Below, piece by piece: positions 43,786 through 55,240 of a stretch of 64,000 nucleotides of DNA. The position numbers and the translations under genes were made by a program. The notes beneath the pieces were generated by a model. It worked only from the letters and a program-made list of their open reading frames with translations. It was not told where the DNA came from and did not search any database. The DNA comes from Dipteris shenzhenensis (Eukaryota > Polypodiophyta > Polypodiopsida > Gleicheniales): NCBI GenBank assembly GCA_047967505.1, contig CM106539.1; one strand, 5' to 3'. The stretch's first letter is position 1; every line of letters begins with the position of its first letter.

Positions 43786-45769
43786 AGGAGGAAGAGAAGC
43801 GAGTAGATAGGATTAGATGTCACAACCGAAATAGTGTACAATAAGGGGTGGATGGGGACTTATATAGTCCCTCCAAATTTTCCACCTAAGAGGCCTCTAA
43901 ATTGGCCCTTTTTCCCCTTCATTACATAGCAAAAATGGTGAACAAAGATGGTGGTATGCATGTACATGTAGATGTTCTAAGAGTTGTTGAATGTCTCATC
44001 ACACCAACTTTGTATTGAGAGCAGACAGATTGATGTCATACCCCAAACAGGGTCATATTCACACTTTACATGATTGATAGAAGATAAAGTTGAAGGAGAA
44101 GTTTTCTTTTAGATGCACTATATACTATGAGGTATGAAGTCACTCTCACTATCTCTTCACGTAATGACTTTCATTAATGAGTCTATTTGACACACATGGA
44201 GCACTTCCTTAGAACACACAGGCAAGGTTAGGGTGTATAGCCAAATTAAATTTAGAGCATGATCATCGAGTGTTTCCAACTAGACATCATGAACCAGTAG
44301 GGCTCAGGGAGATGGTAGATCTGAAGACCAAATTAAGAGACATGACTCACCAATGGGATGACGCATAGCTTAGACTAGGGAACCTACCCTCCATGCTCAC
44401 CAGATTGAGGTCATGACCCAATGGGAGTGATAGTGGCACGTGTTTGATGCAAGGCCATATCTAGAGGGCCATAGATAGGAGAACACAATAGACCATACAT
44501 ACCAACAACCATTAGTGCTCTAGCATAGGCTTTATGCTAGTGCACCCTCATACATTATCAACCCCTTATTAGGCTTGATCTCTACACTAGCTTCTAGATT
44601 ATCATAATAGTGCGGCCAATTTCATTTTCTCCATGTGCTCAAGATTTCTCTTTGTGTAGTGGTGTCTTTATGGTTATGACTATTTTGTATTCATCATCGG
44701 TGTTGATGCCCAACTCATTGTATCAAGTTCTTTTAGTCTCGTAGGTCCTTGTGGGTACTTGACAATAATATAGGGATAAGGTGGGTCTCAATTTGAGGAA
44801 ACGAAAGGAGAGGCATGGGCCTAAAATGATAGAAACAATACTAATGAGCTGATCTTGCAAGCATGTACAAATATATGTAAGAGTGCAAATTGAACCACAT
44901 ACATTATTGCAAAACAATGGATATAGAAGGATAGGGTGTAGGCTGAGGTGGAGACAGAGGACAAGGGTGTAGAAATGTGGTAGAGAAAGGTAGGATATGG
45001 ATGATAAGGGTGGCCAAACAATTCCTTTATCATTTTTTATGATTTCCCTTAAGTTATTAATATTATAATACAAGTTTTAATTAAGGGGATTCCAAATGTG
45101 TCTAGATGGGCCTGAGATCCTAGAAGAAGTGGTGGCTATGCCAGGGAAGGGGTGGAGGTCATGCGAGGGGTAGCAGTGGTGGTGGAAGGAGTGGAGGTCG
45201 AGCAAGGGGTGGAGTGAGTGGTGGAGCCCATGGTAGGGCTGGCAATGGGGCTAGTGGCAGCTTGTGTCTTAAGAACTCTCCCTTGATTAGAATGTGCTGC
45301 CTCATCTACATTAATCTTGCCAGTTCCTAGATCACAACATCCCCAACTCTTCCTATGATGATGTCAACTCCTCGCCACAATTAGTGATACCTCAACCTAC
45401 AAAGAGGCCACCTCTCTACACTAGGGAGAGGCAACCTCCCTCCCCTAGGGAGAGGAAGTACTAGATAGGGAAATTAGAGAGGCAGAAGTACTAGATAGGG
45501 AAATCAGAGAGGCACGAGACAAGGTGATGCAAGATTGAAGAGCCCATTGTAATGCCTCTAGTTGGGATGGACTCATATTATCCACAATCTCATCAGGGCT
45601 CATCTAGGAGATGTGTGTCAAACGGCTTGAGTTTGATGCCAAAGACCCACGTGCAGATATAGCTATTATAATGGAAAGACACTTTAAAAAATTGAATAAA
45701 TAAACAATTGAAAAAACTAAATAAACAAACAAATTAACAAAGCACAATGAGAAGAGAGGAATACTAAAA
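43786..45769. other. unassigned; small repeats
   Basis: The plus strand near 44310-44400 reads MVDLKTKLRDMTHQWDDA, a coiled-coil-like scrap. At 45130-45260 there is an Arg/Gly-rich RGG-like frame (GGGHARGSSGGGRSGGRARG). At 45447-45510 AGTACTAGATAGGGAAAT(T/C)AGAGAGGCA is duplicated. No complete gene was found. Confidence 0.4.
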
Positions 45770-46400
45770 GAAAAATATGAATAGAGGAATGTAAAAGTGG
45801 AATACGGAATGTGGAGAAGAATGAGAGGGGACGCGGAATGCAAAATACAAAAAAGTAGAATACAGAATGCAGAGAAGAAAGTGAAGAGGAAATGCAGAGT
45901 GTGGAATGTGGAGAAGCAAAAAGTGGAATGTGGAATGTGGATAAGAAGAGAAGAGGGAATGCGGAATACAAAATGCATAAGGAGAGGATTGCACAAGTGG
46001 AATATGGAATGTAGAGAAGAAATGTAGAGGGAATGTAGAATGTGGAATACCAAAAGCAAAAAAGGAATGCAAAGAAGCCGTGAAGAGGGAATGCAGAATG
46101 TAGAATATTTAATGAAAAAAGGCAAATTGCAGGATGTGGATAAGAAGAAAAGAGGGAATGGCAAATGCAAAAAAGTGGAATGCAAGAAAGAGAGGGAAGG
46201 AGAGCAAATTAGAAAGGTTGAAGAAAAGAGAGGAAAATATGCATAATGGAGGAAAGAGAGGGGACGAATGGAAAAGAGAGAAGATAAAGAAAAAGAGAGG
46301 GAAAGACACGGAAAAGAGGCATGAAAAGAGAGCAAATGAGAAAGAAAGAAAAGAGACAAAAGAGACAAAAAGAGAGGGAAGAGTAGAAAAGATGGAAATC
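45770..46400. repeat. degenerate GGAATGYRGAATRTGGA minisatellite
   Basis: The plus strand is built of variants of (G)GAATGTGGA(A/G)TRYAGA and GAGAAGAAR, passing into GAAAAGAGAG after 46180. Because stops are rare in such sequence, the minus strand stays open for 273 codons (45604-46425) rich in Ser, Phe, Leu and His. I regard that frame as a by-product, not a gene. Confidence 0.85.
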
Positions 46401-46559
46401 CTATGCCCATCTCATACGCTAACACTTAAGGCATTGCAAATGGCCAATATAGAACAAAACATGAACAAAAAGGAGAGGAAGAGAAGAGTTTCTAACCTGG
46501 AGCTCGGATTGCCATGAAAAAAGAGAGATTAGGATTTCTAGTGATGAATGCCTACAAAG

Positions 46560-46885
46560 AAAGAAAAAAGAGACACCGATATACGAGTTTCACCCAGTGG
46601 GGGCTACGTCCATGGAGAAATAGCCAATCCTATGTTTTTCTAATTTAGCCAGTGAGAAGATACAAGATACAAGCAATATATCCACTGCTCACATGCTATG
46701 TGATCCACATGCCTTTTTACCATTTTTGACCACACAATTCATGTGCCAATTTTCATGTATTTTTGCTTCAGGGATGATGTTTCCGAACCCTTGCCAAAGG
46801 GGACCTAAACAGCTACCGCCGGCCCCCCTTTAGACTCCCAGTGATAGTAGTAGGGGGGGCAATGGGGGGGCATTGCCCCCCTACA
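46560..46885 (-). mobile_element. copia A LTR fragment
   Basis: Matches 54835-55150 in the same orientation: AGAGACACCGATA, GGGCTACGTCCATGGAGAAA, ATACAAGATACAAG, TTTTGACCACACAA and the CCGGCCCCCCTT patch. Probably a truncated or solo LTR of copia A. Confidence 0.75.
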
Positions 46886-46999
46886 ACCCTGACAAAATAT
46901 GAAGAGGGAGAGGAGAAGAGTGGAGATGAGCAAAAAAGGCATAGCTAGAGAGCACACCACAAATGACTAACTATACACTAGATTTAGTTGAAAATGTAG

Positions 47000-47126
47000 A
47001 ATATAGACAAACCCATTTCGAGTTAGGGTTAGGGTTAGGATTAGGGCATCTAACCCTTTCCTTTATAGCACTCTATTGGGTTAGTGCTATGTACATATGA
47101 TCACATGATGTTGAGCGTGATCTCTC
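47000..47126 (-). mobile_element. start of copia B 3' LTR, with polypurine tract
   Basis: The minus strand has the polypurine GAGGGAAGA followed by TGTTGAGAGATCACG, a good LTR start, right after the copia B coding end. Near 47018-47045 it contains TTAGGG-like units on the plus strand (three to four). The other end of the LTR was not found; copia A LTR DNA follows. Confidence 0.6.
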
Positions 47127-47336
47127 AACATCTTCCCTCAAGATCAACATCATGAAGTAGGCCTTCCCTCAAGATGATGATTCTGGGGAATCGTCGAAGG
47201 ACTAAACATTACATTCCATCACACCCCTTTACTGGGAATGTCCTTCCTCTGCGTCAAACCAAGAGCTTGTTGGTGTTTCTCGAAAAGTTCTTTATAGAGT
47301 GGTTTGGTAAAGATGTCTATAACATTCTCTTTGCTA

Positions 47337-49640
47337 TCACAATATGTCACCAAGTAACACTATTTCTCTGATGAAGTGCTCTTTGACATCATTGTGCTTT
47401 GTCCTAGAGTGATATACTGGATTATTGGCCAATGCTTGAGCCGATTGATTATCACGATATATTGTTGTTGGCTTTGACTCATCAAAGTAGTCTGTTTTTG
47501 ACAATAGTCTTCTGAGACATATAGCCTCACATGCACCTGTAGTGAGTGCTCTACATTGTGCTTCAATCGATGACAAAGAAACAGTTGGTTGTTTGTTTGA
47601 CAACCATGATATAGCACCTTGACCAAGGAAAAATGCATATCCGTGTGTTGATCTCCTGGTCTCATGATCTCCGGCATAGTCAATGCTATCACAATATCAA
47701 TGCAACCATGGATGAATTCCTCTATATTCTATCCCAAACTATCTTGTACCTCTGATGTATCTCAACACTCTTTTGGCTGCATTCCAATGAGACTGTTTTG
47801 GATTGCCATAAACTGTGGAAGTGAGCATACTACTTAACAAATATCTAGCCATGTGATAGTTAGATATATAAGAGATCCGATGAGTTGCCTGTAGTATCTG
47901 TCATTGACTATAGGCTTTTCTAAATCTTTAGTAAGTTTCAAACTCTGTTCCATGGGAGTGGTTGCAATCTTGCAATCTACTGTATGAAACTTCTTTAGGA
48001 GACTGTCAACATACTTGAGCTAACTCATGAAGGTGCTATCTGAATCTCTCCAAAACTCAATACCAAGACAATACTACATAAGTCCACGATCTTTCACGTT
48101 AAACTCTGTAGATAAGTCTTGTTTCAGCATTCTGATGAAGCTATCCTTACTTCCAGTCACAATCAGATCATCTACGTACAAAAGTACAATAGTAATGTCT
48201 TCCCCTTGAACTTTGTAGTAGAGAGTATGATCTGCATTGGATTTCATGTATCCCAGATCACTAAATACTTGTCAATTCTATTGTACCAACTTCTGGATGC
48301 TTCCTTTAAGCTGTAGAGACTTTTCTTAAGATGGCAAACCTTATTCTCCTTTCCTGGTTCATTATAACCTGTTGGTTGTTGCATATAGACTTCCTCATCT
48401 AGGTAACCATTGAGAAATGCATTCTTGGCATCGAGCTGGTACACATTCCATCTGCTGAGTGTTGCTAGTGATATCAAGAACCGTATGGAATCCATCTTTT
48501 CTACCGAAGCATAAGTCTCATCATAATCTTGACCATATTGTTGTGCAAATACTTTAGCAACTAGTCTGGCTTTGTATCTTTGAATACTTCCATCTTGATT
48601 GTACTTTACTTTGTATAGCCATTTGTTTGCTATGGTCTTCTTTCCTAGTGAAAGGTCACATAATTCCCAAGTATTATTCTTATACAAAGCATCCATTTCT
48701 TCATTCATAGCAGTTTGCCATTATGGCTTGTCTACTACATCTTCGAAGTACACTAGCTCTTATGTAGCCATGATGGTAGTCATAAGAGCATAGTTGGTGG
48801 TTTCAAGCTGAATTGATTTGCCTTTCTGAGCATATGTCAATCTGGTTGGAGGCTTGCTTTCCCTAGTAGACTGTCTGAGCTGATGTGGCTCTGCTTGGAA
48901 ATTCTTGCTCTTCTTCTTCATTAACCTTTTCTGTAAATGATTGTGAAGTCGATGCATCTATCTCTTGTGTATTAGAGGTTTTCCATTCTGATTCCTCATC
49001 AAAGATTACATCTCTGGAGATAATGACCTTGTGGTTGATGGGATCATACAACTTGTATGCTTTGCTTTCTTCACTGTAGCCAACCATGATGCATTTACTT
49101 GACTTTGCATCCAATTTCCTATGATGATCATCATCTGTGTGGGCATATGCTATGCAACCAAATATGCGAAGATGCCCAATGTGTGGCTTGTGTCTAATGA
49201 ATGCTTCATAAGGTGTCATACCCTGTATCGGTTCGGTAGGAAGTCGATTAAGCAAGTAGTTTGCAGTGGATATTGCTTCTACCCAATACTAATTCGGAAG
49301 ATGCTTCTCACTAAGCATTGTTGTTTGCTAAGTACCATTCTTCCTTTCTGCTCTTGCATTCTGCTGAGGAGTACATGCACAAGTGAATTGTCTTTGAATG
49401 CCATGAATTCTATAAAAGTTCATGAAGTCTGAAGACATGCATTCACCTCCTCTATCTGATCGCATGACTTTGATCTTTCTGCTTGTCTGGTTTTCTATCA
49501 TGGCTTTGAATTCTTGAAATTTGGAAAAGACTTCAAATTTCTCTTTTAGAAAGTAGACCCAACAGTATCTACTGTAGTTATCGATGAAAGTCAAGTAGTA
49601 AAGTGAACCATTGATGCTGCGAGTCTAGGCATAACCCCAT
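47337..49640 (-). pseudogene. Ty1/copia B pol (INT-RT-RNase H)
   Basis: Integrase core 49594-48990: TFIDNYSRYCWVYFLKEKFE, VMRSDRGGE, ARAERKNGT, holding the D, D and E. It is followed by the conserved LLNRLPTEPIQGMTPYEAF and the FGCIAYAH block. RT 48708-48130: ANKWLYKVKYNQDGSIQRYK, QLDAKNAFLNGYLDEEVYM, and motif LLYVDDLIV with both Asp present. RNase H 47760-47337, ending [16 protein letters not shown] stop lies after ARAERKNGT and several frame changes occur. Gag and protease are missing: above 49640 the sequence switches to copia A. Confidence 0.9.
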
Positions 49641-49649
49641 ATATCTGTA

Positions 49650-50060
49650 TGTATCAATCTGCTAGTGTTGTGACAATAGGTGGAGTAGAGCTACTGTTGG
49701 CTAGATCGTCCAATGGTCTAGGTGTAGATCCATCGATATACTCCCATTTGTCCTGAAGTACAAGAATGGTTTGGGTAGTGTATATCTTTTCTAGCTTCAA
49801 TTGTCCATCCTCCAAAATAGACCAAATGAAATGATATTTGACTTGTATATGTTTGTTCCTTGAATGGAGGCCTACAAGATGAATAGCACTATGGCTATCA
49901 ACATACAAGCTACAATTTTCTTCCTTCATTCTAAGTTCCTCCATAAACCTCTGCAACCAAATCATCTCTTTACTAGCCTTAGTAACTCTAACATATTATG
50001 CTTCTATTATAGAAATTGCAACAACCTTTTGCAACTTTGAAACCCAGCTTACTGTTATTC
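49650..50060 (-). pseudogene. copia A RNase H fragment
   Basis: Minus strand MIWLQRFMEELRMKEENCSL, then RNKHIQVKYHFIWSILEDGQ, is closely similar at the DNA level to 55450-55735, the RNase H end of copia A. It abuts the truncated integrase of copia B. Confidence 0.8.
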
Positions 50061-50640
50061 CACCTCATACCCAGTTTCAAAGTTGAGAAGACAGACAATA
50101 TGATAGCACCCTGCAGTGCTTACAAACCCTACACAAAATCTCAAAATTTCACCACCAAGAGCACCAAAATCCAATCCATGACATAGGTAGACTATGAATC
50201 ATTACATTAAGCTTAATGTAGTGATTGCCTGAGTCACCATGTTATAATGCAACGATTGACACATTAAATAATAGCTAGTCAACCACCCCCACCAACCTCA
50301 TCTGACTAACATGTCGCATTAAATGATCTCAAAGCTATCACATCAGAAGTCAAGCTGTTGCTTTAAGGTTAACACAGCGACTCTGAGGTCATTGCACTAA
50401 GGAGTCGTTGCTATATTCAACTGCTATGTTACGTATGCATTGCATTATGAGGTCACTGATTTATAAGTTGTGTCGCATTATTTCATCCGTTGTGTTAAGA
50501 TTAACTAGTTTAAGAACTCATCATGTTAAGACATAGCAATTTGATAACACAATGACTCAAGAAGTTGGTTAATGTAGTGACCTGATAAAGCTACGACTCA
50601 AGAAGTCACTAATTTAACACTAATGTAGCAACTGCTACTT
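50061..50640. other. non-coding, weakly repetitive
   Basis: No frame of interest. Phrases like TGTCGCATTA, TTGCACTAAG and GTAGTGAC recur loosely, suggesting an old satellite or LTR. Confidence 0.4.
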
Positions 50641-50899
50641 TAAGTCTAGAGAGACACAGTGTGATTGATTCTAAGTAAATGCCAATGGAGTAGCAAGACC
50701 CTCCTCCAACATCTGCCACCAATAGTGCTCGACGCCCATCTCAATTGGAGATCTCGACCGGAGATCCTACAAGACCTCATGTTCAATTGTATGAGGGTGA
50801 GCCATCCTTCACCCCAAAACCTCTGAGCCCTAGATACCGAGTCTTTGGCCACCAAGCCAAAAGGGTCCAAGAAATGAGTAGATGGAATTTGGGGAAAAT

Positions 50900-53250
50900 A
50901 CTCATCCTCACATGATACTTGTAAATCAGAGACCCTACCCGATGAATCCAAATTATGTGATGCTTGTAAGAGAAGAGATACAGAAGTTGATCAATGCAAG
51001 GTTCATCTATGATTGAGCGTATGGACTGGGTATCCCCCATCATCATAGTGCTACAAAAGAATGATAAGATCCAAGTATGTATAGATCTCAAAAGGATAAA
51101 TTCCTTGACTTGAAAGGACCACTACCCACACTACCCTTTATGGAGCATGGTTTGGAAAGAGCCATTGGAAAGGATGCTTATAGCTTCTTAGATGGATTCT
51201 CTGGATATGATGAAGTGTCCATAGTGCCAAGGGATCAACACCAAACCGCATTTGCCATGGAATGGGGATTTTATGCTTCCAAAGTGATGCTCTTTGGGCT
51301 CACCAATGCTCCTACAACATTCCAAAGACTAATGATCATGGCTTTCCAAGAATATCTGGGGGACTTACTAGAGGTATTTCTAGCTGACTTGTGTGTTCAT
51401 TCCAAGTGGAATGACCATCTCAAGTACCTATGACTCATTTTTGAAAGGTGTCACCTCTATGGGATCTCCCTCAACCCACTCAAATGCCAATTATGGGTTA
51501 AACACAAGGTTATGCTCAGACATGTGTCCAAAAATGGGATCTCCACAGATTATAATAAAATCAAACTAATCTTGGAGCAACTTCCCCCCACCAATGCAAA
51601 GGGTGTTGAGAGATATATTGGGCACATGGGCTATTATCATAGATTTATTTACAACTATGCCAAGATCTCACCCTTTGTATAAGTTATTGATCATTTTTCA
51701 TTGGACAGAATAGTGCCGAATCTCCTTTGAGACCCTCAAAATTTTCTAGCTTCAGCCCCAACCTTGCGAGCCCCAAACTGGGACTTGATATTTCATGTCC
51801 ACATTGATGCCTCTAAGTTCACAATAGAGTGCATGTTGGCACAACCAGGAGAGTTTAATTTAGAAAACCCTATATATTTCACAAGTTGCCAACTGAATGA
51901 TATAGAAATGAACTATACCATGATTGAGCAGGAAGGCCTCGACATGGTGTACAAGTTTGCCTTCTTTGTAAATCACTAGGCTCTCCTCTATCTAGTCAAT
52001 AAACCATGTATGATTGGACATATCACACGGTGGATGCTTATTCTTCTAGAGTTTGGTTTCACCATCACTATATGAAAGGGATGCACCCACTTTAAAGGGC
52101 TTTATGGTTGACCACATGTCCTGTATTCCCAATGGAGAACCGATGACGATAGGAGTGGAAGATGTTCTAGATGCCCCACTATTCCTTATGGATCTAATTC
52201 TAGAACGGGCTCAAAAAATCAAACACTTTATAGCCAATGGATTCCCTCAAGACAAGGCCCTCAATAAGGATAGGTCCAAGAAACTTCTTAAGGACACGGC
52301 TCCATATCAATTGATAGTTGACCAACTCTACCAAATGGGGTAGGATGGCATAATGCACCGCTATGTCCATGAGGATGAATTTATAGAGGTCTTGGAAAAA
52401 GCCCATTTGGGCATCGCAAGTGGTCATTTTGCTATAGAGAGCTCACAGCCCGCAAGGTACTATAATCAATATTATGGTGGCCCATGCTCTTTACAGATGA
52501 TCTTGAGTTTGTTAAGCATTGTGATCCTTGCCATCGAGTCTCCACAGCCTTAGCTAAGATTATGTGCCTCTAACAGGGGTCCTTATAGATCAACCATTTG
52601 AGAAATGGGGTATTGACTTTGTGGGACCAATCAGTACAGCAGCTAAAGGGACTCATGTCTAATATATTATTGTGGCCACAAATTATTTTACAAAGTGGCA
52701 GAAGCCAAGGCTACTAGGAAAGCGGATGTGAGGATTACCACTAAGTTTCTATGCAAGAACATAATATCATGATTCGGCCTCCCACTAGCAATTGTGAGTG
52801 ATCAAGGGACACATTTTGTTCACGATACAATTCGCATACTAATGAGTGAGTTCCTGATCATCCATAGGAAATCCACACCTTACTACCCGCGAGCCAATGG
52901 AAATGATGAGAGCTCAAATAAGACCTTGTGCTACACAATGATGTGCACGGTGGAGGCCAATCATAATGACTAGGAGCATAAACTCACCACAACTCTTTGG
53001 GCATATCAGATGGCATATAAGGTCACTACTAACTACACATCCTTTAGCCTAGCATATGGGGTTGAGGCCCTGGAATGCCAACTCATATGTATTATGTTAC
53101 TACCGTCATCCAAAATCTAGGGCATGGGGGGACAAGGTCCATATAGAATATGTATGGATTTCTTACAAAATTTATAAATATGCAAGGGAAAAATATGAAA
53201 ATCTCAAGTCTGCCATCCCACAAATCATTAGGTATATATGTTGAAAGATA
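50900..53250 (+). pseudogene. Ty3/gypsy pol (RT-RNase H-INT)
   Basis: RT: RPYPMNPNYVMLVREEIQKL, then AYSFLDGFSGYDEVSIVP, FGLTNAPTTFQRLMIMAF and motif C as VFLADLCVH, where Y/F-x-D-D is expected, so one catalytic Asp is Ala. RNase H: DLIFHVHIDASKFTIECMLA, then NYTMIEQEGLDMVYKF. Integrase: LEFVKHCDPCHR (zinc-binding end), FEKWGIDFVGPIST (first Asp), IVSDQGTHFV (second) and STPYYPRANG near the third. Stops and frame changes begin in the RT and become frequent in integrase. The wording resembles non-chromovirus plant gypsy lineages. Confidence 0.9.
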
Positions 53251-53640
53251 TTGAAGGTTTTATTATTTGTACATATTTTCATAATATATGAGACCCAAGA
53301 GGAGGGTCTTTTGGATGAGGGGGATTAAAACAAAAAATTACATTAAAACATGAAAACCAACCTCCTTTTAAACTCATGTAACTTTTTCATCTATTACTCA
53401 AATTTCAAGGTAAAGACATATTTGAAGCTCTTTTAATGTAGAACACAACCATGCCAATTTGACTAATTTCCACTCCTGGCATATTGTTAAACTTATCTCA
53501 TACTCAAGATTTTGAATGGTATCCTTACTAAAGGGGGTTGGTACCCCATGGTTGAGGCAATTATGCCTATGGAATTCATAGTCCTGAGCCTCAAAGTTGC
53601 AATTAGAGATAGGTTTCGGAGGACACAACTCCAAAAAGGC
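53251..53640. other. unassigned insertion within gypsy end
   Basis: Interrupts the gypsy C-terminal region. No recognisable protein; an open minus-strand frame (53398-53661, 87 residues) lacks known motifs. Confidence 0.35.
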
Positions 53641-54030
53641 TAATAGAGATAGATGAGACAAGATTGAGAGCGGAATCTAGCATTAAGGTCAAGAAGCTCT
53701 GCCATAAGAAGTCCTACGATAATAACCTCAGGAAAATAAGGAGCTAAAAGAAGGATACCTTCCGTTACTATATACCATAAGGAATATGAAGCATAAGTTG
53801 AACTATCATGGTATGGGACATAATTGTGGAAATCACACCACAAGGGTCATGCCAAATCACGACTCTTGATGGAGTTGAGATGGATGGTTATGTCAATGGT
53901 AGTAAGCTCAAATGCTATTATGGGCCCCTAACACTCCAAATGCTAAAAGCCATCCATCGAGACAAAGAGCTAAAGAGAGAGGTCACGCACATGAAGAGAC
54001 AAGTGATAGAGGAAGCTAGGGCTTAGCAAG
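53640..54030 (+). pseudogene. Ty3/gypsy pol C-terminal end
   Basis: The plus strand reads DETRLRAESSIKVKKLCHKK, then ITPQGSCQITTLDGVEMDGY and VNGSKLKCYYGPLT. This is the tail after the integrase core of plant gypsy polyproteins, where the product is read as ... G-S-C-Q-L-x-T-L-D-G ... G-S-x-L-K. It is separated from the integrase at 53250 by about 400 bases of unrelated DNA. Confidence 0.7.
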
Positions 54031-54756
54031 CCAAGCAAAAAACTTAGGGCTAGAGACAATTTGCAAAGCATCCATGGAAGGTTTAAACCCCATGGTCAAT
54101 CTCACTATTTCCCTGGCTAGGCTACAAGCCTTAAAGTTAGCATATGTCCATAGAGAGAGATTTCACTCCACCCATGCTACTGAAGGTGTAAGTGGCTCTT
54201 CTAGCACTCTTGCACCCTCACTCTATTGGCATTGGTAACAAGCATGTGAGGCTAAAGAGAAGACATGACTCCTCACCATGAGATTGTGATGCACACTAGT
54301 TTCCACTGCCAAGACTTGTGTAAGGAGCACTTTCAAATAGGCAATACACAAAAACATGGATCCTTCTAAGAGACAAATAAAACATCACAACGAAGAAGAA
54401 CTTACATAATGATCTCTTGAGTAGTCATACTCATTGGCACAATGAACCAGTGAGAGCACCATGCCTGTGTGCCAATGAACCAGTGAGCACCACACTTGTG
54501 AGTGACAGTGTCATAATGGAAATTCTGTCAAGTACGAAAATGGATGTTAGATTGATGCAATAATTGACCAAGTCGGCCTTTGAGCTTAAACACTATTTAT
54601 ACGTGCTTCCACACACTGAATTGGCATCACCATCCACTTTGCAGTAGGCTTGCATAGTCCCCAAACATGCATAGTGGCTAGTACCGAGCTTGCTTCATTG
54701 CCTATTTTGAGCTTGCATCACTTGCCATCTACTCAACAATAAGCATACAAAAGCAT
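54031..54756. other. unassigned, gypsy 3' flank
   Basis: No gene seen. GCCAATGAACCAGTGAG is present twice near 54430-54490. Could contain the gypsy 3' LTR, but no boundary was recognised. Confidence 0.35.
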
Positions 54757-55240
54757 TGTTAGGAGCAACATAATAACAGAGCAATAATGCAAGATAGGAA
54801 TGCATGAAATACACAATACAGAAAGCACATAGAATGGAAGAGACAAAGAGACACCGATACGTGGTTCACCTAGTGTGGGCTACGTCCATGGAGAAACAAC
54901 CAATCCTACATCTTTCTTATCCAACAAGTGAGAAGATACAAGGTACAAGTAGTATATCCTGCTATGTGATCCACACCCTTATCTTATGATTTTGACCACA
55001 CAACTCATAAGCAACTCATGCATTAATTTTCATGTATTTTTTGGCTTCGAGGGTGCTGCCCCTGAACCCCTGCCAAGGGGGGGCCTAATGCATGTCACCG
55101 GCCCCCCTTGGAACCCCCTAATGACATCCTAGAGGGGACGTTTCCCCTACCCCCCCTTCATGGAATTGGAATAAGAACACGGGTCCAAAGCATGGCCCAA
55201 AAAACAATCTCTAAAAAGGGATCAGGCTCCACATACAACA
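54757..55240 (-). mobile_element. copia A 3' LTR
   Basis: On the minus strand it starts TGTTGTATGTGGAGCC directly after the polypurine tract AGTGGGAGAT (55241-55252) and ends GCTCCTAACA at 54757, about 484 bp. CTAACA is also the LTR end beside the primer-binding site at 10597. A diverged copy lies at 46560-46885. The 5' LTR is absent from the window. Confidence 0.75.

Noticed and set aside
45604-46425. 273-codon open frame on the minus strand
   Set aside because: It coincides with a degenerate GA-rich minisatellite; Ser/Phe/Leu/His composition and overlapping open frames show it is a translation artefact.
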